NCBI GenBank assembly: GCA_030737835.1
Contig: JAUJYN010000018.1
Span: 868,001 to 932,000 of the forward strand
Direction: 5' to 3'
Source: Acorus gramineus
Lineage: Eukaryota > Streptophyta > Magnoliopsida > Acorales > Acoraceae
DNA length: 64,000 nt
How positions within the stretch are numbered: the stretch's first letter is position 1; each line of letters opens with the position of its first letter. The position numbers and the translations under genes are program-made. Below the pieces are notes generated by a model. It made no database searches. It was not told the DNA's origin and saw nothing but the letters and a program-made list of their open reading frames with translations. Positions 36,918 through 47,932 of the stretch are shown in pieces.

Positions 36918-38694
36918 GTGAGTGGTTCGATCCAATCCCCCCCCTCTCGGGATGCGCTCGATGGGGCCCCCTAGCTATACTACTTGTGTAGATAAGTAGT
37001 ATGGCCATGCTTAAGCTGTAATATGTAGATATCTTGCATGCTAGGCATGTATTGTATTCATGTATGAATGATTGTGTTGCATGAGCCCCTCTAGTATGGG
37101 CATGTATGTTGTAAATGTGTATGGATGTATAGAATATGGCATGTCTTAGGTGGTATTGTAATACTACTCCCACCATATTAATGGGAATATACAGTATGAT
37201 TAAGTCTGGGTTAATAACGGGCACCTGCCTAATATTCCCTTGCGATAAGACTCGAGGGTGTGGTGTAGCTGTTGCGCCCATGCTAATGGGGCAAAGCTAT
37301 GACCAGCTTCATGAGATGATGATCTCGCTCGCCCTCTCCCTTTGAACGAACTGAGTAAGTAGATGCGATTTCCTACTCGACTTAGGTTCGTTTGGAATAT
37401 TGGCATGCACCTGTTAGTGCGCGAGATCGCGCTTGACCCTTTCTTTTAAGTTGGCGATATCCAACGCATGCTTAAGTTAGGCCTTGTAATTAATGACCAT
37501 GTATGCATGTTGTATGATTTATTATGATGTAAATCCATGTTAGGGATTGTCCCTATAATTATTAGATGATTGTGCATATGGTTCATGCACATAGCTAGAT
37601 ATATTTATATGCGCATGTTAGAAACTGATAGGCCTATCTGAAATAGGTGTGGGTATGACCCGTTGTCGGGTTGTACCTTATTAGTTAGAGCGCTAGCGAT
37701 GTAATCGCCCCGTGCATCCGAGCGATGCACTCGTTTGGAATTCAGGAGAATTCATTAGCTTATGGGATTATTTCTACGTGAGAGCAGAGGCAACCCCCTT
37801 TGTGTCTGAGCGACGCAACGGTGTGGGAGTACAGTAGTATTCGATATATCGATAAGTGATTATCGAGAGTAGTTGTTTTTCCATTGGGTTCGCTTTGCGA
37901 ACATGGAATGTTTACTCCCAATGTCGTCCGTGATGAAGAGGCCCGGGTTGTAGCTATCCTGACAGAGGGCTCCCATCCGTAGGTACCACCGATGCGTTCG
38001 GGAGCGTACTGATCATGGGAGTATACCAGGTAGAGACTACCCGGGAGAGGGCTAACGAATGATATTGCGAGTGTGGAATCGTTCTCCCCTTCATTGGATC
38101 CGATGTAGGAACTCCCCGGCGTTTTGAAAGCTGTCCTGACAGAGGGCTACCATCCGTAGGTACCACTGATGCGTTCAGAAGCGTACTGATGGTGGGAGTA
38201 TACCAGATAGAGGCTACGTGGGGGAAAGGGCTACCGGTGGGCCAAGGGTGTAGAGCAGTCTAAGTCTCTTCCAAAAGTCCTATGTCACCTCTAAGGGGTG
38301 AGGGTGAGGATGAGGTGAAGACACATCGTCGCCTGACCCATTCGTTGTTCGTCCGTTCCCATAGTTGTTGGGTCCGGTTGTGTATCGATGTTCAAAGACA
38401 TCGTTGGGCAGTAATCCCGATGTAGATGTTCCAGTAGTGTTGTGTGGACTAGTAATCCCGGGTCTCCTCGACCAACGGTATGGTCTCTCCCCAAAAGTCC
38501 CAAGAGTCTCCCTCTGGGAGTGAGGGTGAGGGTGAGGTTGGTCGCGCTGCTGTGTGACCCTATTATTATCCATGGGTTTCCACCCATGTTTTCCTTGAAA
38601 GGAAAGTGCTTATGTATTGAACTGTTGTATGGTGATTGGTTTCCAGCCACTCACTGAGCTTGTAGCTCACCCCTCGCATATTGTTTCTTTTCAG
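36918..38694 (+). other. Candidate LTR intron 2 (element B 5' LTR)
   Basis: GTGAGTGG at 36918 ends the 39-nt exon. CTGTTTCTTTTCAG ending at 38694 is a strong acceptor-like sequence. Length is 1777 bp. Both edges recur in almost all LTR copies here. No copy lacking this segment was seen, so support is weaker than for intron 1. Confidence 0.4.
37955..38220. repeat. Internal tandem repeat of the LTR, period about 177 bp
   Basis: The block CAGAGGGCTNCCATCCGTAGG followed by TACTGAT...GGGAGTATACCAG occurs twice, about 177 bp apart. The same pair occurs at 3541/3718 and 17404/17580 in other copies, so it is a family feature. Confidence 0.75.
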
Positions 38695-39083
38695 GAGCAG
38701 TGTTGGGCGTGGAGTTGGAGCTTCCCTGTGGCGTGGTCTTATGGGCGTGGAGCGTTCTTCCAATGGCTGGCGAGTGCGAGGTTGTCAGCAGTCCTAGAGT
38801 CATTGGATGTATTGTAAAATCGTGCGTGTGGCACAGGTTGTATTTTATTTGGTCTAGACTTGGCTCTCACAGGACAATGATTGTGTATTCGAGTCTGTAA
38901 TAATGTTTTTGGTTTACAGACATTGTTTATATATTATGCTTCCGCTTTTCAGTCAGTTATCATTATCCTTGCATTGCCACCTTGTGTGTTGTTGTTGGAG
39001 TCTTTATTGACCTCAGGTATTGATAGCTGATATTTTATTATTGCCACGTCTCGGGGACGGCCGCCCTGGGGCGTGACAAAAGT

Positions 39084-39095
39084 TGGTATCAGAGC
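39084..39095 (+). other. Primer binding site, element B
   Basis: TGGTATCAGAGC, complementary to the 3' end of initiator tRNA-Met, begins five bases after the LTR end. Confidence 0.9.
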
Positions 39096-39192
39096 CTGGT
39101 CCAGTCAGAGCCTAAGTCTAGTCGTATAGATGATGAGTCGTAGGATTGTCATCCGAGTACTCTTGTTTTAGAAGTTATCTTAGGTTGCTGAC

Positions 39193-41533
39193 ATGCCTCC
39201 TGGCATCCGTTGACGTTGATGTGACCCCCTGGACCCACCCTTAAGTTGTCGACTGAGTCGACTGATTAGGGTCAGTTGTTGGATCCCTTGTTTTGGGATT
39301 AAGGCTTGGGTAGGATATTCCAGCCCAGTAGTATGATAGTGATGAATTGGTTGCAATTTCTAAGGTATGGATTGCGTCTCGATAATGGAGCTTCTTTCCC
39401 GTGCATCGGTATCGCTGGTAACCATGGAGTTCGCGTGCGGTGCCAGTTTCAAGTTTTGAGGATGTGACGTATTGCTCATTAAGGGATGATGTCTTCTTCC
39501 AGCCTTCCTACTCAGGATTAAGGGACCTTGCGGGGTCATCGTTGAGACCCAGGCTAGGGTACTCCGTGTTCCTTGTTTGGTTGTCGGGATATCCTATATC
39601 GGGACCTCATGGTGCCCTCCCAAGGTTTCTTTTCCCAGTCAAGGAATACCTTTGAAGCATCAAATTGATGATGGATTTTTCCTCTCACTTGGAAGGTGCT
39701 GTAGCGAGTGGTGATGCGTACGATCGAGATTGGGTGCATCCTATTGCAGCTTGGTGGGCGATTGCTTGTGGACTGGGTTCCACAGTGGCATCTGGAGTCG
39801 CCTCGATATTTCATTGTGCGTTGTAGCTGCCCGGTTGAGACCAGAGCCCTGTGAGGTGCTCCCAGATACTATGCTTGTTGGTGCGCCCATATGGCAGAGA
39901 TAGTAGGCTTGGGAGGCTACCAGGTAGAGGCCACACCGGGAGAGTGCTACTAGATGATGTCGAGAGCGTGGACTCCCCGTGATGAATCTGCCCATGGAGT
40001 GCAGGATGCTGGAGTTCCAATTATTATAGTTGAGCGACCTACCTTTGGTGGCATGTGAGGCACAGTTGTGGATACTGTTGCATTTTGCCCCACATTGGTC
40101 GCAAATAAGAAGGAGCAGAATCTAGATTTAATTGTTCGAGGTGTTGTTTTGATCTCCCCGTGGAGGTTGAAGATCAATTACCTTTGCCGCGAATCGATGA
40201 TCTGTTTGACCAGCTCTGGGAGCCAGTGTCTTCTCTTAGATCGATCTTCACACAAGGGTACCACAAGTCAGAGATCCGGGAGTTAGACATCCCGTAGATG
40301 GCCTTTCGTGACCGTTCAGGCACTACGAGTTTTAAGTACTGCCGTCGGGGTTGACGAATGTGCCGGATGCCTTCATGGATCTCAAAAGTTTTATTGGGCT
40401 TCCGTGGACTACTTTGGGGTAGTCTTCATTGAGATTGCTAGTGGTGCGATGAAAAGGGCGATATGGGTGACCTTGTTTCCCCAGGTTGGCATGCCCTCAG
40501 GCAAAGTTCGAGAATCATCATCGCGTTGGAAACCGTCAGTCCATGGAGATTCCTCAGTGGACGTGGGAGTGGGTTATCAGGGATTGTTGCGGACTCGCTA
40601 ATGTCACATTCGGGTCACGACGCCGTCTAGGTGATCATTGACCGACTGACTAAGTCCGCGCTTCCCTCCCTAATCCGACTGATTGAGTCTCTGGACGCCT
40701 TGACGTGGGTTTTCACCTTCGCGATTGTTCGTCTTCATGGCACTCCAGTCGGCGCTATTTTCGGTTGAGACGCGAGGGTTACTTTGAGGTTGTGGCGCAG
40801 CCTTGGCAGGCTTTGGCACGAGCCTCCATTTAAGTATAGCGTTTCATCGCCGATGATCACCTAGAGGACATGCTAAGTGCCTGCGTGCTCGATGATGAGG
40901 GCAGTTGGGTGAGGCGCCACCCATTTGTTGGGGTATGCCTGCAAGACGACTGCCATTCGAGCATCCAGATGGATCTGTGAAAGGCACTCTACAGGCGTAG
41001 TTTTATACCTCCCTTGTGTTGGGACGGTTGAGGAGCACCAGTTGGAGAGGCCATAAGTTAGTTGTTTGACCTTGCGGTGGCCAGGTTGGTTCGTGTGTGC
41101 ATCTGCACCTCCCAGAACCGACAGAAGGGCTACGCAGGTCATCGTCGCTAGAAGCTTACCTTTGGGTTTGGCGACCATGTTTTTGTGAAGGTGTCCCAGT
41201 TTAAGGGCATCCTCTGTTTCGACGTTCGGGGCAAGCTGAGTTGGCTCTTCAATGGGACTGTTTCTCGTCATTGAGTGGATTGGGGAGGTGGCTTGTCATG
41301 TAGCCTTTCCCCCACAGCTGGCTCATGCCCACGACGTCGTCCTTGTCCAATGGCCGAAGCGTTATGTCCAAGATCCTGCTCATGTCACTCCATTCGACTG
41401 TCTCATTCTCGAGCTAGATTTGTCGTTCATGGAGCTGTGGATCGAGGTCAAGGACCAACATGAGAAGAGGCTCCACGCTAAGACCGTTCCTTTGATTATA
41501 GTGTGTTGGTAGCGCCAGTCCGGTGCAAAGACC
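39193..41533 (+). pseudogene. Gutted gag-pol region of element B
   Basis: The leader matches element C up to the gag start (ATGCCTCCT at 39193), after which gag is gone. Next come unrelated segments: a MITE-like copy (39522-39637) and an LTR-derived block (about 39840-39985). Then pol fragments: a reverse-transcriptase piece near 40185-40390 (LTNVPDAFMDL-like), an integrase piece DRLTKSALPSLIRLIESLDA near 40635, and an integrase C-terminal piece GEVACHVAFPPQLAHAHDVV near 41279. All are broken by stops and frame changes. Element D carries the same arrangement in reverse at 62401-64000. Confidence 0.8.
39522..39637. mobile_element. MITE-like module in element B, inverted copy
   Basis: The reverse complement of the 121-bp module at 11665 and 54320, sharing GGGTACTCCGTGTTCCTTGT or close to it over nearly its whole length (116 bp). 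Flanks TCAGGATTA and TCAAGGAATA are only weakly alike, so a target duplication is uncertain. Confidence 0.55.
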
Positions 41534-41620
41534 ACTTGGGAGCAAAAGGTCTATGCGAGATACTTGCTATATTCGGTCTTCCCTTTTGGGTTTCCTTAAA
41601 TTTCGAGGACTAAATTTCCT

Positions 41621-41633
41621 AAGGGGGGAAGAA
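41621..41633 (+). other. Polypurine tract, element B
   Basis: AAGGGGGGAAGAA directly precedes the 3' LTR start TGTTATGCC. It is the same motif as in element C. Confidence 0.88.
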
Positions 41634-42509
41634 TGTTATGCCTGTGTCATTTGGAGCCTTATTTTTTTATCGGAGTCGCTAAAATTTTGGCTTTTAGCCA
41701 CCTGCAGGAGTTGGAGCGCTCTGATTGAAAATTTGGCTACATAATTTTTCTCCTAGAAGTTATGTATTTCCGATTTAGTATTTGGATTTAATTTTGTTAA
41801 AATCCAAGATGAAGAGGTTTAAATATGATTTTATTATGAGATGCTCAGTTTTGAGTTAGCTTTCATACAAAAGTGGAATTAGATCAACTGGATTCATGTA
41901 GTAAAAGTTATGGGTATTTTTCCAAGTATACCCCGGGGATGAAAAATTCTGGCAGCAGCCCTGTTCTATGTTTAGCTCTAATTTCTGAATCGCTGGAGGG
42001 ATTATTTGATCTTGGCATAAACATGAAAGTTGTAGATAATCTTCTTGGCTTTCCAGTGGACTTTGAATTGTGCAATTCGGAGCTATATTGAGGAAGTTAT
42101 GGCTGTTCTAGTGAAGCATGTACAGAATTTCTAGTCAAGGACGAATTGGTCATTTGTATCCCTCTTTTAGATATTTATTTGCCCAAAAATATCTCTCTCT
42201 CTCTCTCTCTCCCTCCCACTCCCACATCAACATTCTTGGGTCTCTCTTCCTCTCTTTCAAACCCCCCCCCCCCATGTGTTTGTATTAATTCCTCCAAGAG
42301 AAGAGAAGGAGAAGGTGCAAGTGCAAGTCTAGGTTTGTGTAGGTGTTGTTGTTGTTGTTGATCTCCTCTCTCTCAAGCACCTTTTCATGAACTCCCCCCC
42401 CCTGTTTTTCAGCCAAGAAGACATGTGGAGGGCTGTGGAGGTGGTGGTTGAGGTGGTCGCGGGTGCATCGAGGGCCCCCGAGTCTCCCCCTTTCATTCCC
42501 CCTCCCAAG

Positions 42510-42904
42510 GTGAGCTCTTCCCCTTCTTTTCTTTGTTTTTCATGGCTTAGGGGGCTGTTAGGGTGTTCATGCATGCTATGCATAGGAGGTAGGGAGTGTG
42601 GGAGGGCTGAGGAGGGTGTGGGAGAGGCTGGGCGGCGCAGGGCCTTGTGTGCGCGCATGAGCGCGCAGGCACGGGCGCAGAGGGGCGCTGGCAGGCACAG
42701 GCGGGCACGCGGGGCATTGCGCATGGGCGCCCTGCTGCCAAGGGTCTCGGGTAGGTGCTGGGGCACCCGGGCATGCGTGCGTACGCGCGTGCTCGCATGC
42801 GTGCGAGCCCGTATGCGTGCATGTCTAAGTCTTTGGTATTTCTAATGATTTCTAAGTGCTAAATTGTGATGTTACTCACCAAACTTGATGCCCTTACCTT
42901 GCAG
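42510..42904 (+). other. Candidate LTR intron 1 (element B 3' LTR)
   Basis: GTGAGCTC follows CCCAAG, and CCTTGCAG precedes ATCTCGTC; 395 bp, with a GC tract of only about 170 bp. Confidence 0.55.
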
Positions 42905-44491
42905 ATCTCGTCGGATAGGATGCGCGAGGTCCCGGGTTGTATGGTGAGTTGTTTGATCCAATCCCCCCCCTCTTGGGATGCGCTCGACGCGCGTAGACGC
43001 GCGTCGCGCATCGATGGGGCCCCCTAGCTATACTACTTATGTAGATAAGTAGTATGGCCATGCATAAGCTGTAATATGTAGATATCTTGCATGTTAGGCT
43101 TATATACATGTATTGTATTCATGTATGAATGATTGTGTTGCATGAGCCCCTCTAGTATGGGCATGTATGTTGTAAATGTGTATGGATGTATAGAATATGG
43201 CATGTCTTAGGTGGTATTGTAATACTACTCCCCCATATTAATGGGAATATACAGTATGATTAAGTCTGGGTTAATAACGGGCACTGCCTAATATTCCCTT
43301 GCGATAAGACTCGAGGGCGTGGTGTAGCTGTTGCGCCCATGCTAATGGGGCAAAGCTATGACCAGCTTCATGAGATGATGATCTCGCTCGCCCTCTCCCT
43401 CTGAACGAACTGAGTAAGTAGATGCGATTTCCTACTCGACTTAGGTTCGTTTGGAATATTGGCATGCACCTGTTAGTGCGCGAGATCGCGCTTGACCCTT
43501 TCTTTTAAGTTGGCGATATCCAACGCATGCTTAAGTTAGGCCTTGTGATTAATGACCATGTATGCATGTTGTATGATTTATTATGATGTAAATCCATGTT
43601 AGGGATTGTCCCTATAATTATTAGATGATTGTGCATATGGTTCATGCACATAGCTGGATATATTTATATGCGCATGTTAGGAACTGATAGGCCTATCTGA
43701 AATAGGCATGGGTATGACCCGCTGTCGGGTTGTACCTTATTAGTTAGAGCGCTATCGATGTAATCGCCCCGTGCATCTGAGCGATGCACTCGTTTGGAAT
43801 TCAGGAGAATTCATTAGCTTATGGGATTATTTCTATGTGAGAGCAGAGGCAACCCCCTTTCTGTCTGAGCGACGCAACGGTGTGGGAGTACAGTTGTTAT
43901 ATATGTGTCACTTTTTACCTTCTGGTCACCATTGGAGCATTCTGGCAGTTTTTTTACTTTTTTCTTTTTCGATCGAAACCGCGAAAATTTTGGATTTTTT
44001 GGCTATCATCATGAGCTTGAGAACTCTGATTGAAAATCTAGCTACATATTATGTGTCCTGGTGCCATTTCATGCCACTCACGAAAATTTCATCGAATTCC
44101 GGTAACATTTCAGAATTTCACAGTTTTGATTCGTATCCGAGTTTTGACCAAGCAAAAAGTCATTGGGAGACTTGACTTGGTCAAAGTTGACCTTTGACTT
44201 GGTCAATTGGTTTTGGTTTTTAGTGTGGTTGGGTTGACTAGGGTCAAATCTCACCTAAACCTAGCTTCACCTAATTTAATTCTAAGTGTGAGTGAGTGGT
44301 GAGTGTGTGAGTGTGTGTATGGTGTGTGTGTGGTGACTTAAAGAGGACCACGCCCAAGAATAGTTCCCCCTCCCTATTCATCATCTTCTCTCTCAAGCTC
44401 TCTCAAAAGCTCTCACCTCCCTCTCTTTAGATCCCCCATTTGACCTAGTTAGAGTGTTCGAAAGAAGAAGCCATTGAAGGAGAAAAGATAG

Positions 44492-44582
44492 GTGAGGACC
44501 CGATCTATCTTTCTATGGTCTTGTATCTCCATTTCCCCTTGGTTTTCCTCCTCTCTTACCTCCTTTTCTCCACTGTTTTCAG
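44492..44582 (+). other. Possible additional short LTR intron
   Basis: GTGAGGACC after AAAAGATAG and CTGTTTTCAG ending at 44582 bound 91 bp. A 61-bp equivalent lies at 4978-5038 (GTAAGG...TTTTCAG). Sites are less constant among copies than those of intron 1. Confidence 0.3.
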
Positions 44583-44685
44583 CCCTTCTTTGGCTGAGAA
44601 GAAGGCTTTGTGGTGGTGGTCTTGGAGGTGGCGAATCGGTGCGCGAAGAGCACCCGATTTCCTCCCCTTCCCTTCCTCTCCTTGG

Positions 44686-45183
44686 GTGAGCTTTCTTTCC
44701 TTCCTTTTCTTGTGTAGATGCTTGATTAGGATGTGTTTTTGGGTATGCATGGCATGCATGGTGGTTGGGGGTGTTGGAGGGGGGGGGGGGGTTGTTGGGG
44801 GCTGTGGGGGTGGTGGAGTGGCTTGGGTGCGCGTGCGGGATCATCCCTCCGCGTGCGCGTGGGCCTGTGCGCGCAGGCAAGGCAGGCGTGCAGTCGGGCG
44901 AGCTGGCGCGTGCGCGCGGGTGCTGCGCAGGGGCGCAGTGCGCGCGGGGCGAGCGAGCGTGCGCACGGGGGTGCGTGCGTGTGTGCGCACCCGTGCGTGC
45001 GCGTGCGGGTGGCCGTGCGCTTGGCTGCCCGGGGGTACGGGAGTGTGTCGGGGCACTCGGACTCGCGTGCGTACGGGCCCGTATGCATGCTTGTCCGAGT
45101 GTTGGGTATTTCTAGCGTATTTTGTATGTATTTAGTATGTATTTGTGTATTTTACTCACCATGTTGAATGCCCTGTCTTGCAG
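44686..45183 (+). other. Candidate LTR intron 1 (element C 5' LTR)
   Basis: GTGAGC follows CCTTGG and GTCTTGCAG ends at 45183; 498 bp with the GC-rich tract inside. A 36-nt exon (45184-45219) follows. Confidence 0.57.
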
Positions 45184-45219
45184 ATCTTGGCGGACGGTCA
45201 CGCGACGACCCGGGTATTG

Positions 45220-46049
45220 GTGAGTGGGACAATCCAACCCAGTAGGGAGGCGTTCTATACACTTAGGAGTGTATTGCCCTCCCCTGGGACACCATAGTTG
45301 CATATTAACTAGTATAAACTATGCATGCATGATTACTATGTAGTATCCATGCCACCCTAGACCCTGTATGTTAGGGATACTTGCCCCATATGATATGTAT
45401 AAAGGCCCATGCATCCTGATACTATGTTTTCATGCTAGGAAAGCCTCAACCTACGCATGTGTCCTATTTAGTTTAATTTATTTAAATCAAATGCGAGTTA
45501 TTGATAATTAGCATGCTTAGTGAATATTATAACCTTGTGGTTATAATATAGGCTTCCCCGCATCTTAGTTATGCGCCCTGGAGGAATTCTGAAGAATTCA
45601 TGACATTTGTAGAGTTGAGATCGGTGTCGGCGGATCCAAGTGGATCGTATCCGTGTGGGTAGGCTGTTTCTCTTCCCTTCGTTGGATCCGTGTAGGGACT
45701 CCTCAGCGTTAGACAGGCCGTCCTGATAGAGGGCTCCCATCAGTAGGCACCTCCTGATTTGGTTTCGGACTGTGCTGAATCATGGGAGTAGACCAGGCGA
45801 GCTACGGTGTGGAGGAGAGGCTATCGGTGGACCAAGGGCGATTAACAGCCTAGTCAGTCCCAAAAGACCATGTCACCAGTTTGAGGGTGAGGGTGAGGGT
45901 GTAGTGGGTTGGTGCTGAGCAACCCACTGGTTTGTGTAGTTGTTGCCACTTAGAGGCTATGAATGATTTGAGGTTAATATGAATTGTGATGCATGGGTTG
46001 TGCTATTCACTGAGCGTGTGGCTCACCCCTCGCATATATTTTTCTTCAG
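45220..46049 (+). other. Candidate LTR intron 2 (element C 5' LTR)
   Basis: GTGAGTGGG at 45220 to TTTTTCTTCAG at 46049, 830 bp. If spliced together with intron 1, most of the long leader ahead of gag would be removed. Confidence 0.4.
45885..45908 (+). promoter_or_regulatory. G-quadruplex-type motif
   Basis: Four GGG runs with loops TGA, TGA and TGTAGT. The same motif is at 52565-52588. On the sense strand it would be in the transcript. Family-B LTRs have a weaker version (GAGGGTGAGGGTGAGG). Confidence 0.5.
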
Positions 46050-46457
46050 TGATCTCCGAGTCAAATCTGAAGGAGGAGCTCTCTGAGGCACGTCAGCAGT
46101 AGCGGAGCAGCGTCACATTCTGCTTGCGAGAGGCCATCAGCATCCCCCCCTCCCTTTGATTGTATGTATTGTATTCTGTGCTTGGGCACATGTTTGTATT
46201 ATATTTGGATGTCGTTGTATATATTGGCTCTCACAGGACAGTTGATTATGTATCGAGTCTGTAATATGTCTTTGAATTACAGATTCAGTCTTTTAGCTTC
46301 CGCTATTTGTGTATATATCATGTCAGCCTCATTGTTGTCTGTGTTGTCATTTTTGATGTTGTTTAGGGTATGTTATTGACCTCCTGTATAGACTGCTGAT
46401 ATCATATATACCATTTGCCGCGTCCCGGGGACGGCCGCCCTGGGGCGTGACAAAAGT

Positions 46458-46469
46458 TGGTATCAGAGC
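46458..46469 (+). other. Primer binding site, element C
   Basis: TGGTATCAGAGC five bases after the LTR end, matching initiator tRNA-Met as in element B. Confidence 0.92.
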
Positions 46470-46573
46470 CTGGTCCTGTCAGAGCCAATTGTTTTCTTTC
46501 TTCGTAGAGATGAGTCCTAGGATTTCTATATGAGTATTCTGATCCTAGTGTCTGGTTTTCTTAGGTTGCTGAT

Positions 46574-47932
46574 ATGCCTCCTCGCAGAAGAATGCGTGGA
46601 CGTGGTCCCTCTCGACCTTTGGAGGTTCCCGGACCTACCAGAGGTGAGGATGCTACTGGAGAGTCCTCGGCTGTGGGGCCAGGATTGGCGCAGGAGCCTC
46701 CTGCATGGGAGCGTGCTTACGCTCGGATAGCGGATTTGGTGGAGACACAGACCAGAGCATTAGAGGCCCAGACGAGGGCGTTAGCTGAGCAGGCTATAGA
46801 GATTCAGGAGCTGAGGGCGGCCCGTGATGCAGTTCCACAGGTCCCCTTGGTGGCAGATCCGCCTGTGGTACCAGATGTACCTCCTGCTCCCGTGGTGATT
46901 CCAGCGGTAGGAGTTCAGGATCCCCTGGTGAGGGAGGTGGAGCTAGAGGCTGCAGCGCGAGTGCACCAGAGTGGCCTCACTGCCTTTCTGAAGCTCCACC
47001 CTCCCGAGTTCCACGGACAGACGTCGGATCCCCTTGCCCCTGAGAGATGGTTGATGGAGGTGGACAAGATCTTCTCGACCATGCATTGCACCGATCGCCA
47101 GCGAGTCTCCCTGGCCACCTTCATGCTGAGAGGTAGCGCCGCCGACTGGTGGGCTACCCGATCGGTGGACATTCCAGAGGGAGTGGAGCGGCTTTTGTGG
47201 GCGGGGTTCCGGAAGTATTTCCTGGAGGAGTACTTCCCATTTTTGACGCGACAGATCGTGATGCGGGAGTTTGAGCAGCTGACGCAGGGCTCCATGTCAG
47301 TCGCGGACTACTCTACGCGCTTCACGAGGCTTTCCAGGTTCGCCCCAGCCTTGGTGATGGACGAGGAGACGCGGTGTCGTCGATTTGAGATGGGTCTTAT
47401 CAGCACCATTCGGGTACATGTCTCTTTGCAGGCCTTCACGAGGTACTCGGACTTGGTGTCTCGGGCGAAGACAGTCGAGCGAGACCTCGGGGCCTCCATG
47501 GGGGTTCCAACCCCTTCGGTAGAGCAGAGACCTCCCAGGAGCCAGGACCAGGGACAGCGCAGGAGGAAGCGGCCCCGCTTTGATCAGTCAGCGGCTGCCG
47601 CTATTCCAGTTGATGTGGTGCCAGTGCGAGGTCCAGCACCCATTGCAACAGTACCAGTCCAGGCCAGGCGACCGGAGACGCGACGCTGTTATCACTGTCA
47701 GCACATCGGGCATATTCTGTATAATTACCCAGATGCTGGCCGACCTCCCGTGCTGCCTCCACAGCAGCAGCAGCAGCTGTACCAGCAGCAGCAGCCGTAC
47801 CAGCAGCAGCAGCCTCAGCGCCAGCAGCAGCAGCAGCCTCAGCGTCAGCAGCAGCAGCCACAGGGTGGCCGTGTTGACCAGAGGAGGCAGCCAGCGCAGC
47901 CAGCGAGGCGTGCCCCTGCTCCTCAGCCGTAG
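46574..47932 (+). CDS. gag: Ty3/gypsy Gag, element C
   Basis: A 452-residue frame from ATG at 46574. It has an Arg-rich start and a heptad-like region at about residues 55-85 (ETQTRALEAQTRALAEQAIE). The retrotransposon Gag/capsid region spans about 135-290 (FLKLHPPEFHG, WWATRSVD, YSTRFTRLSRFAP). A zinc knuckle begins at Cys372, followed by a Gln-rich tail at about 396-431 from CAG repeats. Gag builds the virus-like particle and packages RNA. The knuckle is C-x2-C-x4-H-x4-Y: its last cysteine is Tyr385. The frame stops at TAG 47930-47932 but stays open in the same frame beyond it, so the stop may be a mutation inside a former gag-pol fusion. The start is supported by the same ATGCCTCCT context in element B. 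Confidence 0.85.
   Translation: MPPRRRMRGRGPSRPLEVPGPTRGEDATGESSAVGPGLAQEPPAWERAYARIADLVETQTRALEAQTRALAEQAIEIQELRAARDAVPQVPLVADPPVVPDVPPAPVVIPAVGVQDPLVREVELEAAARVHQSGLTAFLKLHPPEFHGQTSDPLAPERWLMEVDKIFSTMHCTDRQRVSLATFMLRGSAADWWATRSVDIPEGVERLLWAGFRKYFLEEYFPFLTRQIVMREFEQLTQGSMSVADYSTRFTRLSRFAPALVMDEETRCRRFEMGLISTIRVHVSLQAFTRYSDLVSRAKTVERDLGASMGVPTPSVEQRPPRSQDQGQRRRKRPRFDQSAAAAIPVDVVPVRGPAPIATVPVQARRPETRRCYHCQHIGHILYNYPDAGRPPVLPPQQQQQLYQQQQPYQQQQPQRQQQQQPQRQQQQPQGGRVDQRRQPAQPARRAPAPQP

Larger units (their letters stand above)
35454..39078 (+). repeat. Element B 5' LTR (3.6 kb)
   Basis: An uninterrupted reference copy of the family-B LTR, from TGTTATGCCTGTGTCCTTTGG to GGGGCGTGACA. In order: AT-rich U3, TATA-like region near 36010, CT-rich leader, purine-rich exon-like block, GTGAGC at 36351, GC-rich tract, TTGCAG at 36878, 39-nt exon, GTGAGTGG at 36918, a long segment with two 177-bp-spaced repeats, TTTCTTTTCAG at 38694, and the conserved 3' end. 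Confidence 0.93.
43895..46452 (+). repeat. Element C 5' LTR
   Basis: From TGTTATATATGTGTCAC to GGGGCGTGACA, 2558 bp. By eye about 94% identical to the 3' LTR over the first 320 bp but nearly identical over the last 900 bp. Contains both candidate introns. Confidence 0.95.

Noticed and set aside
40308-40601. 97-residue frame in element B as a host gene
   Set aside because: It is a shifted frame over reverse-transcriptase remnants; the neighbouring frame shows the pol match.
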